Origin: Pediococcus pentosaceus
GTDB lineage: Bacteria > Bacillota > Bacilli > Lactobacillales > Lactobacillaceae
DNA: 64,000 bases
NCBI RefSeq assembly: GCF_001437285.1
Contig: NZ_JQBF01000006.1
Span: 1 to 64,000 of the forward strand
Direction: 5' to 3'
Each line of letters starts with the position of its first letter. Within the stretch, counting starts at the first letter, position 1. A model generated the notes under the pieces. The model was given only the letters and a program-made list of their open reading frames with translations, ran no database searches and had not been told where the DNA came from. Shown here piece by piece: positions 19,015 through 27,861 of this stretch. Both the position numbers and the translations under genes were made by a program.

Positions 19015-20358
19015 ATGAGTGAATATTACGATTTTAACAAGATGGAATATATTGGTAACCAAAAAGGTCTAAAGGCTGGAGATGGTTTTCACTACTACAA
19101 CCCAGACGGACTTATCCAAGGCAAGAAGATGAGCGAATGGTTGAAATTCTCCGTTGCTTACTGGCACACAATGGACCAACGTTTAGTTGATCCATTCGGA
19201 GATGGTACAGCTCAACGTCCATGGGACAAATTTGAAGATCCAATGGAACAAGCTTTGGCTAAAGTAGATTACATGTTTGAATTTTTGGACAAGATGAACG
19301 TTGAATATTTCGCATTCCATGATCGTGATTTAGCTCCAGAAGGCAATACTTTACGTGAAACTAATGCTAATTTAGACAAAGTAGTCGACAAAATTGTTGA
19401 AAAGATGCAAGAAACTGGTAAGAAAGTGCTTTGGAACACATCAAGTCTCTTTACTAACCCTCGTTTCGTTGCGGGTGGTGCTACAGCACCTTTTGCTGAT
19501 ATCGTTGCTTACTCAGCTGCTCAAATCAAACATTCTTTGGAAATTGCTAAACGGGTAAATTCCATGAACTATGTTTTTTGGGGTGGTCGTGAAGGTTACG
19601 AATCATTACTCAATACTGATATGAAACTTGAACAAGAACACATTGCTAAATTCTTCCACATGGCTAAGGATTATGCTAACGAAATTGGTTACACAGGACA
19701 ATTCCTGCTTGAACCAAAACCAAAGGAACCAACATCACATCAATATGATACAGATGCGGCAACAACAATTGCCTTCCTTAAGACCTACGGTCTAGAAAAA
19801 GACTTTAAGTTAAACCTTGAGGGTAACCATGCTTATCTTGCAGGCCACACTTACGAACATGAAGTTCGTGTGGCTCGTGACGCTGGCTTACTTGGTTCGC
19901 TTGATGCCAACATGGGTGACAAGTTGATTGGTTGGGATATTGATGAATTCCCTAATGATATTTATGAAGCAACCCTTGTTATGTATGAGATGCTTAAGAA
20001 TGGTGGCCTAGCTACTGGTGGTTTAAACTTTGATGCTAAACCAAGACGTCAATCATTCACTATGGAAGACCTCTTCTTAGCTCATACTGCAGGTATGGAT
20101 ACTTATGCTGCTGGATTGAGAGTAGCTGCTAAATTACTTGAAGATCGTGTATTTGATTCAGTAATTGAAGATCGCTACAGCTCATTCAAGTCTGGTATCG
20201 GTGCCGACTTTGAAAATGATAAGGTAACCTTCAAAGAACTTGAAGATTATGTGATCGATAAGCCTCAATCAGAATTGATTGCCGCAACAAAATCTGGTCA
20301 CTTAGAACAATTGAAATCAACATTAAATAATTATATTTTTACCGTATTAGGCAAATAA
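19015..20358 (+). CDS. xylA: Xylose isomerase
   Basis: It converts D-xylose to D-xylulose using divalent metal. The 447-residue protein is a class II xylose isomerase: the catalytic pair His102 and Asp105 sits in [10 protein letters not shown], and metal and substrate residues are in [33 protein letters not shown] and [16 protein letters not shown]. Strong codon bias suggests high expression. It starts 14 bp after xylR, with an AGAGG box. A terminator-like hairpin directly follows its stop codon, which would lower expression of xylB. Confidence 0.97.
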   Translation: MSEYYDFNKMEYIGNQKGLKAGDGFHYYNPDGLIQGKKMSEWLKFSVAYWHTMDQRLVDPFGDGTAQRPWDKFEDPMEQALAKVDYMFEFLDKMNVEYFAFHDRDLAPEGNTLRETNANLDKVVDKIVEKMQETGKKVLWNTSSLFTNPRFVAGGATAPFADIVAYSAAQIKHSLEIAKRVNSMNYVFWGGREGYESLLNTDMKLEQEHIAKFFHMAKDYANEIGYTGQFLLEPKPKEPTSHQYDTDAATTIAFLKTYGLEKDFKLNLEGNHAYLAGHTYEHEVRVARDAGLLGSLDANMGDKLIGWDIDEFPNDIYEATLVMYEMLKNGGLATGGLNFDAKPRRQSFTMEDLFLAHTAGMDTYAAGLRVAAKLLEDRVFDSVIEDRYSSFKSGIGADFENDKVTFKELEDYVIDKPQSELIAATKSGHLEQLKSTLNNYIFTVLGK

Positions 20359-20361
20359 GCG

Positions 20362-20388
20362 AAAAGGTGGCGAATTGCCACCTTTTTA
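20362..20388 (+). terminator. Intra-operon hairpin between xylA and xylB
   Basis: A 10-bp stem (AAAAGGTGGC at 20362-20371 with GCCACCTTTT at 20377-20386), 5-nt loop and a T tail lie in the 49 bp between xylA and xylB. It looks like a full rho-independent terminator, so either it leaks or it acts to stabilise xylA mRNA. Confidence 0.8.
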
Positions 20389-20407
20389 TTTTGAAGAGGT
20401 GAATGAC

Positions 20408-21913
20408 ATGGAAGTTGTATTAGGAGTAGATTTAGGAACAAGTGCGGTTAAGGTTTCAGCCGTAAGCCGTGAAGGAAAAATTGTCGCCCAACAAAGTGAA
20501 GCCTACAGTTTGAATCAGCCCGAACCAGGTTATAGTGAACAAAATCCGGAGGATTGGGTAACCGGAACAACTGCGGCTATCGACCGGTTGATTAAAGTGG
20601 ATGGTATCAAACCGGATGAAATTACTGGGATTAGCTATTCTGGACAAATGCATGGACTGGTTCTATTAGATGACCATAATCAAGTTTTACGCCCAGCTAT
20701 TTTGTGGAATGATACCCGAACAACGGAACAATGCAAAGAAATTCTAGATACAATGGGACAAGATTTTATTGATATCACTCGTAATGTTCCACTAGAAGGA
20801 TTTACTTTGCCTAAACTTTTATGGGTAAAAGAAAATGAACCAGAACTCTTTAATAATGTATCAGTATTCTTATTGCCCAAGGATTATCTAAGATATCGGA
20901 TGACCGGGAAAATCGCGATGGAATATTCGGACGCGGCAGGAACCGTAATGTTAGATGAAGAAAACAAAACTTGGAGTACGAAGATTGCGGACGCCTTCGA
21001 TTTGCCTCAAACAATCTTCCCGCCATTAATTGAATCCATTGGATTCGCTGGTACGATTGGAGATACGTATGCGAAGTTCTCCGGATTGAAGACGACGACT
21101 AAGATCTACGGCGGAGCCGCTGATAATGCGGCAGGAGCGATTGGAGCCGGAATCTTAAGTTCTAATCAAGTCCTATCTTCAATTGGAACTTCCGGAGTAG
21201 TATTGAAGTATGAAGATAATGCCGATGTCGATTATAAGGGAGCATTACATTTCTTTAACCACGCTATTCCAAATAAATTTTATACGATGGGAGTGACCTT
21301 AGCGGCGGGCTACAGTCTGAGTTGGTTTAAGAAGACTTTTAGTGCCGATCAAGATTTCACAGAATTTGTAAACGCCGCAGGCGATTCCACCGTCGGTGCT
21401 AATGGTTTGTTATTTACGCCATATATTGTTGGCGAACGGACTCCATACCCTGATGGTGACGCGCGCGGTAGTTTCATTGGAATTGATGGAACCCATAATA
21501 AGGCAGACTTTACCCGGGCTGTATTAGAGGGAATTGTCTTCTCGTTCAAAGATATTATGCGAATCTTTGCCGAAAAGGGTAGTGATTTTGATACGGTAGT
21601 ATCAATCGGAGGAGGCGCTAAGAGTCCACTATGGCTCCAAATTCAAGCCGATGTTTTCAATAAAAAAGTGGTTACTTTAAAGAATGAACAAGGGCCCGGC
21701 TTAGGAGCGGCAATGATTGCCGCTGTGGGAGTCGGTTGGTTCGATTCATTGAACGATTGTGCCCAAAAATTTGTGTCATATGATCAAGAATATGTGCCTA
21801 ATAGTGGTAATGTTGAAAAATATGAAAAGATGTATCGATTGTATAAACGAGTGTATGGTCAAATTGCAGAAATCAGTCATGGATTAATGGAATATAGACG
21901 AAATAATCTCTAG
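20408..21913 (+). CDS. xylB: Xylulokinase
   Basis: This FGGY kinase phosphorylates D-xylulose to D-xylulose 5-phosphate for the phosphoketolase pathway. The 501-residue protein begins [32 protein letters not shown] is the xylulokinase substrate segment (MHG), and [28 protein letters not shown] and [17 protein letters not shown] are typical FGGY motifs. ATG 20408 has GAAGAGGTG upstream; an earlier in-frame ATG at 20375 lies inside the hairpin arm and is unlikely. It is the last gene of the xyl operon and a terminator follows. Confidence 0.94.
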   Translation: MEVVLGVDLGTSAVKVSAVSREGKIVAQQSEAYSLNQPEPGYSEQNPEDWVTGTTAAIDRLIKVDGIKPDEITGISYSGQMHGLVLLDDHNQVLRPAILWNDTRTTEQCKEILDTMGQDFIDITRNVPLEGFTLPKLLWVKENEPELFNNVSVFLLPKDYLRYRMTGKIAMEYSDAAGTVMLDEENKTWSTKIADAFDLPQTIFPPLIESIGFAGTIGDTYAKFSGLKTTTKIYGGAADNAAGAIGAGILSSNQVLSSIGTSGVVLKYEDNADVDYKGALHFFNHAIPNKFYTMGVTLAAGYSLSWFKKTFSADQDFTEFVNAAGDSTVGANGLLFTPYIVGERTPYPDGDARGSFIGIDGTHNKADFTRAVLEGIVFSFKDIMRIFAEKGSDFDTVVSIGGGAKSPLWLQIQADVFNKKVVTLKNEQGPGLGAAMIAAVGVGWFDSLNDCAQKFVSYDQEYVPNSGNVEKYEKMYRLYKRVYGQIAEISHGLMEYRRNNL

Positions 21914-21925
21914 AGGGTATTTATA

Positions 21926-21960
21926 AAGGCTTTCTCCAAATTAGTGGAGAAGGCTTTTTT
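21926..21960 (+). terminator. Terminator of the xyl operon
   Basis: A stem centred on TTCTCCA/TGGAGAA, extended by G-U and A-T pairs, ends in TTTTTT. Confidence 0.82.
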
Positions 21961-21968
21961 ATGTGAAA

Positions 21969-22001
21969 TGAAACATGTTTCATGAAATGACACGTGTTAC
22001 A
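21969..22001. promoter_or_regulatory. Two tandem palindromic operator-like sites
   Basis: TGAAACATGTTTCA (21969-21982) is a perfect 14-bp palindrome, and TGACACGTGTTACA (21988-22001) is a near-palindrome with its centre 19 bp further on. Both are framed by ATG and CAT. They lie upstream of the putrescine carbamoyltransferase remnant, so they may be orphan operators of the lost operon. The binding protein is unknown. Confidence 0.45.
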
Positions 22002-22110
22002 TAGGTTAGAACCCTGTCGCAAGGCATTTAAAAATGTTTTATTTGCATTTGTAATTAATTTGTGATAAGCATGTAAACAAAGTAAAGCAAAACGAAAGGG
22101 AGTACCAGTT

Positions 22111-22314
22111 ATGAATACAAAAAGAGATTTTATTGACACTAATACATATACACAAGAGGAAATCAAATACATGATTAATCTTGGTCTTAAGATAAAAGAA
22201 TCAATTAAGAATGGTTACTAGCCACTACTTCTAAAAAATAAGACGCTTGGCATGATTTCTGTAGAAAGCTCAACTAGAACTTCTGCAGAAGCTATAAGAA
22301 AATTAGATGCTTAG
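22111..22314 (+). pseudogene. ptcA: Remnant of putrescine carbamoyltransferase
   Basis: The reading frame from ATG 22111 (after GAAAGGGAG) gives [20 protein letters not shown] and then IKESIKNGY, a stop, and PLLLKNKTLGMISVESSTRT. This is the N terminus of putrescine carbamoyltransferase of the agmatine deiminase pathway; the enterococcal enzyme as I remember it reads IKEAIKNGYYPQLLKNKSLGMI. The SSTRT carbamoyl-phosphate motif is kept. A TAG replaces a tyrosine codon at 22219-22221, the sequence diverges after SSTRT, a second TAG follows, and the remaining 250 or so residues are missing. The gene is dead. No agmatine deiminase, antiporter or carbamate kinase is next to it. Confidence 0.85.
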
Positions 22315-22369
22315 TGGAAAGTAATATTAACAGGTTATAACTATATTAGTTGCTAGGAATTGGATAGTT

Positions 22370-22416
22370 AAAAAGAGGACTGAACGATTTTAGAATACTG
22401 TTCAATCCTCTTTTTT
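22370..22416. terminator. Bidirectional terminator left of the GPH transporter
   Basis: Arms AAAAAGAGGACTGAAC (22370-22385) and GTTCAATCCTCTTTTTT (22400-22416) pair with one mismatch. It can end both the ptcA remnant transcript and the transporter gene on the minus strand. Confidence 0.85.
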
Positions 22417-22453
22417 AGTGAATAAGCTAATTTTTAATTAGTAAATAATTTTA

Positions 22454-23860
22454 TTATTGAATATTATTTTCATGTAACTTTGCAAGTTTAGTAGCATTTT
22501 CAGTAACGCGTTTTTTGCTAAGTGGATAGAAGAATAGAAGCAATAAAGCAGCAAAAGCTAAACAGAAAGTTGGAATACCGGTTGCTAAGTTATAAATACG
22601 GTGAATAACAGCGTCATTCTGAATGACTCCGCCACCTGTAGATGATTGGTATCCAATGAAAGTAAGCATAAAACCACCAAATCCACCAGCGATAGCTTGA
22701 GCAACTTTTCGTGCAAATGAATTTACTCCATAAACAATTCCATCTTCACGGACACCAGTGAGTACTTCGTGATTATCAATAACATCAGTAATGAATGCCC
22801 AAACCATTAAATTGAACATACCGGCACCTAAAGAACCAAAGAAAAGCATTACTAAGTAAAAAGCAACACTTTGAGTATGTACTACTAATAAAGTACCATA
22901 CATCAAAGCTCCAAAAAGTAAAGCAACAATTGACGTTTCCTTGCGTCCAAATTTTTTAGTGAGATAGTGACCAAATGGGGCGAGTAAGATGACAGTAGCA
23001 AAATTAAAAATTAAAGCAACAGCCATAGCACTCTTGTTTTTAAAATAATCGTTGAATAGATATGAAATCATAGTTCCCGAAAGATTTTGATTAATAACAA
23101 CCATGATATCAACTAAAACTAAAACAACTAACGCCTTATTTTCAAATAGACCCTTAACTAAACGACCCAAAGGGACTTTTTCACTTTTTTCGGTCCTAAC
23201 ACGTTCAGTTGTTAAGTGAATGGTTAATTCATAGCACACCCATCCTAGCACTGCACAAGCTGCTACAACCCAGAAAAAACGAGTTCCTGAAATTTTTTGT
23301 GTTGCTCCGATGTAAATAAATAATGGAATAATGTAACTTGTAATGGCACTACCTAAAGCCGAACCGAGGGCACGGAATGTAGATAGAGAAGTTTTATCAT
23401 TAGGATCACTACTAATCGCGGAAGCCATCGATCCGTATGGAATATTAACGGTAGAGTAGAAGATTCCCCATCCGAGATAAGTAATGAATACCCAGAGTAA
23501 TCGAACTGGAAGAGCCCAAGTTTGTACAATTGGCACGAATAATAGCACTAGAAAAATTAATAATGGGTATTGCATACGACTCATCCAAGGTTTAAAACGA
23601 CCTGATTTGTGAAGTTTACTGTTATCTACAAGTCGACCCACGGTAATATCTGCGAATGCATCTACAAAACGTGCTATGAGAAATAATATTCCAATCTGGG
23701 CCCCTGTTAATCCAAGTACGTTTGTATAAAAAATCATCAAAAATGAGTTAACAACGTTGAAAGAGAAATTATTTCCAATGTCGCCAAACATATAACCGAC
23801 CTTATCCTTAATATTAAAAGGTTTAGTATTTAAGGTAATGGTTTTTTGTGTTTTATCCAA
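22454..23860 (-). CDS. GPH-family glycoside/sugar-acid transporter
   Basis: A cation:sugar symporter of about 468 residues with 12 predicted helices. GYMFGDIGNNFSFNVVNSFLMIFYTNVLGL and ARFVDAFADITVGRLVDNSKLHKSGRFKPWM are GPH signatures; there is no EIIA domain. It is divergent from a GH31 glycosidase gene and both promoters carry the same palindrome and cre-like boxes, so the two probably work on one alpha-linked substrate. The promoter, TTGAAA at 23932-23937 and TATTAT at 23909-23914 read on the minus strand, is strong. The start is uncertain: GTG 23869 is only one base from AAGGAG, so I prefer TTG 23860 with about 10 bp spacing. Substrate is not known. Confidence 0.82.
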   Translation of the reverse strand: MDKTQKTITLNTKPFNIKDKVGYMFGDIGNNFSFNVVNSFLMIFYTNVLGLTGAQIGILFLIARFVDAFADITVGRLVDNSKLHKSGRFKPWMSRMQYPLLIFLVLLFVPIVQTWALPVRLLWVFITYLGWGIFYSTVNIPYGSMASAISSDPNDKTSLSTFRALGSALGSAITSYIIPLFIYIGATQKISGTRFFWVVAACAVLGWVCYELTIHLTTERVRTEKSEKVPLGRLVKGLFENKALVVLVLVDIMVVINQNLSGTMISYLFNDYFKNKSAMAVALIFNFATVILLAPFGHYLTKKFGRKETSIVALLFGALMYGTLLVVHTQSVAFYLVMLFFGSLGAGMFNLMVWAFITDVIDNHEVLTGVREDGIVYGVNSFARKVAQAIAGGFGGFMLTFIGYQSSTGGGVIQNDAVIHRIYNLATGIPTFCLAFAALLLLFFYPLSKKRVTENATKLAKLHENNIQ

Positions 23861-23886
23861 AAGTGGCACGCTCCTTTAATTTTTAA

Positions 23887-23900
23887 TCTGATATATCAGT
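23887..23900. promoter_or_regulatory. Sugar-acid regulon palindrome upstream of GPH transporter
   Basis: TCTGATATATCAGT differs at one position from the perfect palindrome ACTGATATATCAGT found upstream of gnd. It lies just downstream of the -10 box of the minus-strand transporter promoter, a repressor position. Confidence 0.7.
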
Positions 23901-23922
23901 ACAGCAAAATAATATCACTTAA

Positions 23923-23936
23923 AGAAAGCGTTTTCA
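23923..23936 (-). promoter_or_regulatory. cre-like box in the GPH transporter promoter
   Basis: On the minus strand TGAAAACGCTTTCT matches the cre consensus at 13 of 14 positions. It begins inside the -35 hexamer and covers most of the spacer. Confidence 0.6.
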
Positions 23937-24019
23937 ATGGAAAATTAATATCACATAAAAAAATACAACATTGTGGAATAATGTTACACAGATAAAGTTA
24001 AAAAGTAATTTTTTACTTA

Positions 24020-24079
24020 TTGACAGCGTTTACATAACATATTAAAGTGATTACATACTGATGTATCTAATATATCACT
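24020..24079 (+). promoter_or_regulatory. Promoter, cre-like box and tandem palindromes of the GH31 gene
   Basis: TTGACA (24020-24025) and TAAAGT (24043-24048) are 17 bp apart. TGACAGCGTTTACA (24021-24034) matches cre at 13 of 14 positions. Downstream, ACTGATGTATCTAA (24057-24070) and TCTAATATATCACT (24066-24079) are two overlapping degenerate copies of the sugar-acid palindrome. Confidence 0.65.
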
Positions 24080-24133
24080 TGTTGGATAAATATTTTCTTT
24101 TACAAAGTTAAAAAAGGAATGGTGTGACTTTAG

Positions 24134-26629
24134 ATGAAAACAAGCCGAAATTTATTGAATATTAAAAATAATGACGATTATTTAGATATTAAGACCGATG
24201 GAGCTAACTTTAGGGTATATCTTTTAGATGAAAATATTATTCGGATTCGCGGAACGTTTGATGATGAATTTAAACCCGAACAATCTTACGCATTAGTTAA
24301 GACAGCTTGGGAAGATACAACTGACGGATTATTAGCGAACGAAAGAAAAAAAGTTACTCCAATACAAATTCAAATGGTAGAGAAAGAAGATAAATATACA
24401 GTACAAAATGGGAAATATGCACTACATATCTATAAAGCACCATTTTATTTTGAGATTGTAGATAAATATGGAAACGTAGTACATAAGGATCTGCCACGAC
24501 GTTCTTTTGTTATGGATGATAATGGACGGGAATACCATTACAGTACGATGGGAGATACGAATAAATTTTATGGATTCGGAGAAAAATCTGGGGAATTAAA
24601 TAAATTCAAACGACGTATGCGGATGCATAATACAGATTCATTAGGATGGAATGCCAAAAAATCAGACCCTCTATATAAAATGATTCCGTTCTACATTAAT
24701 TTTAACACTGAAAATAATATTGCAACTGGTTTATTCTATAATACAGCACATGATTCAGTTTTTGATATGGATTGTGAACATAGTAATTATTGGTTAAGAT
24801 ATAGCTATTTTCAGTGTGATGGTGGAGACCTTGATGTATTTTTTATTGGCGGACCAACTATTAAAGATGTAGTAGAACATTATACGGATTTGACTGGAAA
24901 ATCTGCAATGATGCCAATGTCTTCATTTGGATATATGGGCTCTACAATGTTCTATACAGAACTAGAAAAAGATGCGGATAAGGCTATTTTAGATTTCGTT
25001 GATACATGCAAAAAGAATGATATTCCTTGTGATGGATTCTTTCTATCTTCAGGATACACTTCAGGAAAAGACGGTAAGAGATATGTATTCAATTGGAACA
25101 AAAAGCGATTTTCAAATCCCCAAAAATTTGTTGAGGAACTAGAAAAAAAAGGAGTTTTGTTAGCTCCGAATATTAAGCCAGGAATGTTATTGACACATCC
25201 TTTTAAGAAAGATTTTGAGCAAAACAAAGCATATGTCAGAAACCAAAATAACGATGATGATCAAGTTGATCAATATTGGGGAGGTGCAGCTCACTTTGTT
25301 GATTTTACAAGCCCGAAAGGTAGAGAGACTTGGAAAAAATATATGAAGAGGTCCTTAATTTCGAATGGAATAAGTTCAATCTGGAATGATAATAATGAAT
25401 ATGAGATTAATGATGATAATGCTAGAGTAGACGCTGAGGGTCAAGGCAAAACCATTGGTGAATTGAAGCCTGTTATGTCGACGATGATGGCAAAGGCTGC
25501 TAAAGATGCAATTAACGAAGCTATGCCTGAAAAAAGGCCATATTTAGTGAATAGAGCGGGCTTTGCTGGTATACAAAGGTACGCACAAACTTGGGCAGGA
25601 GATAATTATACAAGTTGGACGAACTTAAAGTATAATGTTCCAACTATCTTAGGCATGGGATTATCTGGTGTGGCAAATCAAGGTTGCGATATTGGTGGGT
25701 TCGATGGGCCACTACCAGAACCTGAACTATTTGTCCGTTGGGTACAAAATGGGATTTTTCAGCCTAGATTTTCAATTCATTCATGTAATACCGATAATAC
25801 AGTTACTGAACCTTGGACATATCCGAACTATACTAAATATATTAGAGATGCAATTAAACTCAGATATTCGTTAATTCCTTATTTTTATTCTCTTTTACAC
25901 ATTGCAGCTACTAAGGGTGAACCGATTATGCGTCCACTTGTCTACGAATTTCAAAATGATCCAGCCGTTGCGGAGGAAAGTTTTGAGTTCATGTTAGGAC
26001 CATCATTATTAATAGCCAATGTCCTTGAACGAGATCAAGTTCAAAAACAAATATATCTACCTGAGGGCACGAAATGGTTTGATATGAAAACTTCGAAATA
26101 CTACGATGGTGGTCAAACAATTGAAATACCTGTTGATTTATCTAGTATTCCGATGTTTTTAAGATGTGGCAGTATCGTTCCACAGAGTAAAGAGCTTAAT
26201 AACGTTCATAATGATTTAATTAATAAACTTGAATTGATGATTGAGCCAAGTACGGAAACTTCGTTTACAATTTATGAAGATGATGGGGTGTCCAATGACT
26301 ATAAAAAAGGAGAATTTTTGGAGACCAAAGTTCGAGTTAAACCCGATTCAGATGGAGTAAATATTAATGTACAACGTGAAGGAAGTTATCAAACTAAAGT
26401 TAAAACTATTGAATTAGAAGTTTATTGTTCAAAGATAGCACCTTTGACAGTGAGAATTGAACAGGAAGAATTGGATAGATATCTTAGTTATGAAAAATTT
26501 AAAGATACTAATTCAGGATGGTATTTTGACGGAGAGAAACGAAGAGCCTTAATCCGTTATGCAAATCCAAAACAAAATATTTATCAAGTTGGAGTTAATT
26601 TTCATGTGAAAGATTTGATTTCAATTTAA
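24134..26629 (+). CDS. GH31 alpha-glycosidase, not of the XylQ type
   Basis: An 831-residue retaining glycosidase, cytoplasmic since no signal peptide is present. An N-terminal beta domain leads into the catalytic barrel: DGFFLSSGYTSG, the nucleophile Asp419 in SIWNDNNEYE, the acid/base Asp490 in TWAGDNYTSW, and GVANQGCDIGGFDGP. A C-terminal beta domain with TIYEDDGVSNDY ends it. The WNDNNE form of the nucleophile site differs from YicI/XylQ (KTDFGE) and is closer to alpha-glucosidase or alpha-galactosidase branches. Shared operators with gluconokinase, gnd and uxuB suggest that its product includes a sugar acid, for example a glucosylated aldonate or uronate. That is inference; the substrate is not readable. 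Confidence 0.87.
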   Translation: MKTSRNLLNIKNNDDYLDIKTDGANFRVYLLDENIIRIRGTFDDEFKPEQSYALVKTAWEDTTDGLLANERKKVTPIQIQMVEKEDKYTVQNGKYALHIYKAPFYFEIVDKYGNVVHKDLPRRSFVMDDNGREYHYSTMGDTNKFYGFGEKSGELNKFKRRMRMHNTDSLGWNAKKSDPLYKMIPFYINFNTENNIATGLFYNTAHDSVFDMDCEHSNYWLRYSYFQCDGGDLDVFFIGGPTIKDVVEHYTDLTGKSAMMPMSSFGYMGSTMFYTELEKDADKAILDFVDTCKKNDIPCDGFFLSSGYTSGKDGKRYVFNWNKKRFSNPQKFVEELEKKGVLLAPNIKPGMLLTHPFKKDFEQNKAYVRNQNNDDDQVDQYWGGAAHFVDFTSPKGRETWKKYMKRSLISNGISSIWNDNNEYEINDDNARVDAEGQGKTIGELKPVMSTMMAKAAKDAINEAMPEKRPYLVNRAGFAGIQRYAQTWAGDNYTSWTNLKYNVPTILGMGLSGVANQGCDIGGFDGPLPEPELFVRWVQNGIFQPRFSIHSCNTDNTVTEPWTYPNYTKYIRDAIKLRYSLIPYFYSLLHIAATKGEPIMRPLVYEFQNDPAVAEESFEFMLGPSLLIANVLERDQVQKQIYLPEGTKWFDMKTSKYYDGGQTIEIPVDLSSIPMFLRCGSIVPQSKELNNVHNDLINKLELMIEPSTETSFTIYEDDGVSNDYKKGEFLETKVRVKPDSDGVNINVQREGSYQTKVKTIELEVYCSKIAPLTVRIEQEELDRYLSYEKFKDTNSGWYFDGEKRRALIRYANPKQNIYQVGVNFHVKDLISI

Positions 26630-26704
26630 TAAATAAAAGAAATTCCGTATTTTTACGAAATACTCCCTAATTATTTAGGCCCTAAGTCAACAAGTGTTGA
26701 TGAA

Positions 26705-26740
26705 GAAAATCAATTCATTTACGAATTGGTTTTCTTTTTT
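26705..26740 (+). terminator. Terminator of the GH31 gene
   Basis: GAAAATCAATTC pairs with GAATTGGTTTTC (one G-U) around a short loop, followed by TTTTTT, about 75 bp after the stop codon. Confidence 0.8.
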
Positions 26741-26794
26741 AGCTTTAAATATAAATTTGATATATATAATCTCTTAAGTGTTTTCAGTTTCTAT

Positions 26795-27340
26795 ATACGT
26801 AAGTGTGCGATGGATTAGTAGTTTTGGTTTTAAGTAGTTGTAACAATCTTTCTTTGTTTTGATACCGAATGGTATCAGCAATGGATTGAACAACAAAGTA
26901 GACTTCAGAAAAATCCGAATTAGCACTAATATCTTCGGAAACAACTTGTTTAGAGGTTAAACAATCCTTTAAATGTGATTTCTAAGTAGGATTTTTCGAC
27001 TCTATCTGATTGAATGGTTTTAAATATAAACTCCAATAGTATTTTAAAAGGCGATATTCTCTAGAGTTCCATTGAGATTGATGCATAGTAGCGATTTTAA
27101 CTTGAGTGGTTACACGATTTAACAGTCTTACGACTGGATAAGCTATAGTATCGTTCGAAGTGATAAATAATATTTCTATTTTCGGTATCAGTTTTAAGGA
27201 CATTATCTTGTATAAAGACAGTACAGAATATATTATCATCTGCTTTCAATTGGGTTTTAGTCGACATGATTGTAGCACTAAGGATGAGGAGATGTCCTTT
27301 TTTGCGTAAAAAAGTGTCGATAGACAATTTTTATTATCCA
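26795..27340 (-). pseudogene. Broken ISL3-family transposase
   Basis: Read on the minus strand from about 27330, one frame gives SIDTFLRKKGHLLI and DTENRNIIYHFERYYSLSSR, equivalent to the catalytic core of ISL3 transposases. After a frameshift near 27130 another frame gives PVVRLLNRVTTQV and SREYRLLKYYWSLYLKP, the well-conserved ISL3 segment. After a stop at 26982 the same frame continues with SEVYFVVQSIADTIRYQNKE. At least one frameshift and one nonsense codon are present and the N-terminal zinc/HTH part is missing. No terminal inverted repeats were found. It is a fossil insertion sequence with no function expected. Confidence 0.75.
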
Positions 27341-27449
27341 TCGACACTAGTTATTGTAGAGCCATTATTTAGAAAGTAAATCTAATAATTCTGGGGTTTC
27401 TTATGCCAAAATATACTAAAATATTTAAGGTGGATTAGTTTGTGAACAT

Positions 27450-27790
27450 TAAGTTAGGATAAGCATCGTATAAAATACTCTCCAAAAATTAGCGATGATA
27501 AGTATGTGTACCGTCTGAACTAAATTTGCTTAACCAGTTCGTTTAATTCCTTTATTGAAGCATTAAACCAGAGAAGCACGCCAAAAGTAAAAACTATGTT
27601 AGAAATATTTTTAGAAACTCTAACTAAATTTACGATCATTATGGATGGAGCCAGTCATGAACTAATAACAATCGTTGTTAGTGAACATGCGGATTTAAAT
27701 TAAAGTGTCGCCGAATATGTTAGTGGCACGACAACCAAAGAATTTCTGTAGAAAGGCTTGACTTCCGATGAATTTCGAGAATAATCCATC
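27450..27790 (+). pseudogene. Unidentified decayed coding stretch
   Basis: One frame reads with coding-like content for about 110 codons but is cut by stops: KYSPKISDDKYVYRLN, stop, SFNSFIEALNQRSTPKVKTM then EIFLETLTKFTIIMDG, ELITIVVSEHADLN, stop, SVAEYVSGTTTKEFL, stop, KGLTSDEFRE, stop. I do not recognise the family. The rest of 26741-27861 shows only the transposase fossil and AT-rich DNA. It may be chance, but the regular spacing of plausible helices argues for a dead gene. Confidence 0.4.
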
Positions 27791-27861
27791 GTATAAAATT
27801 AAATATATTTTGTCTAACTTTTTATTACCCTTTTACGTTTCTGTTATAACGTCTTTCTAAA

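Noticed and set aside
27313-27348. AGTGTCGAT...ATCGACACT inverted repeat as an IS end or terminator
   Set aside because: It is not paired with a second copy on the other side of the transposase fossil and has no T tail; possibly chance.
27450-27790. Reading the dead frame as HPr, aldehyde dehydrogenase or a PTS protein
   Set aside because: Single phrases looked similar but no set of motifs in the right order could be found, so no name is given.
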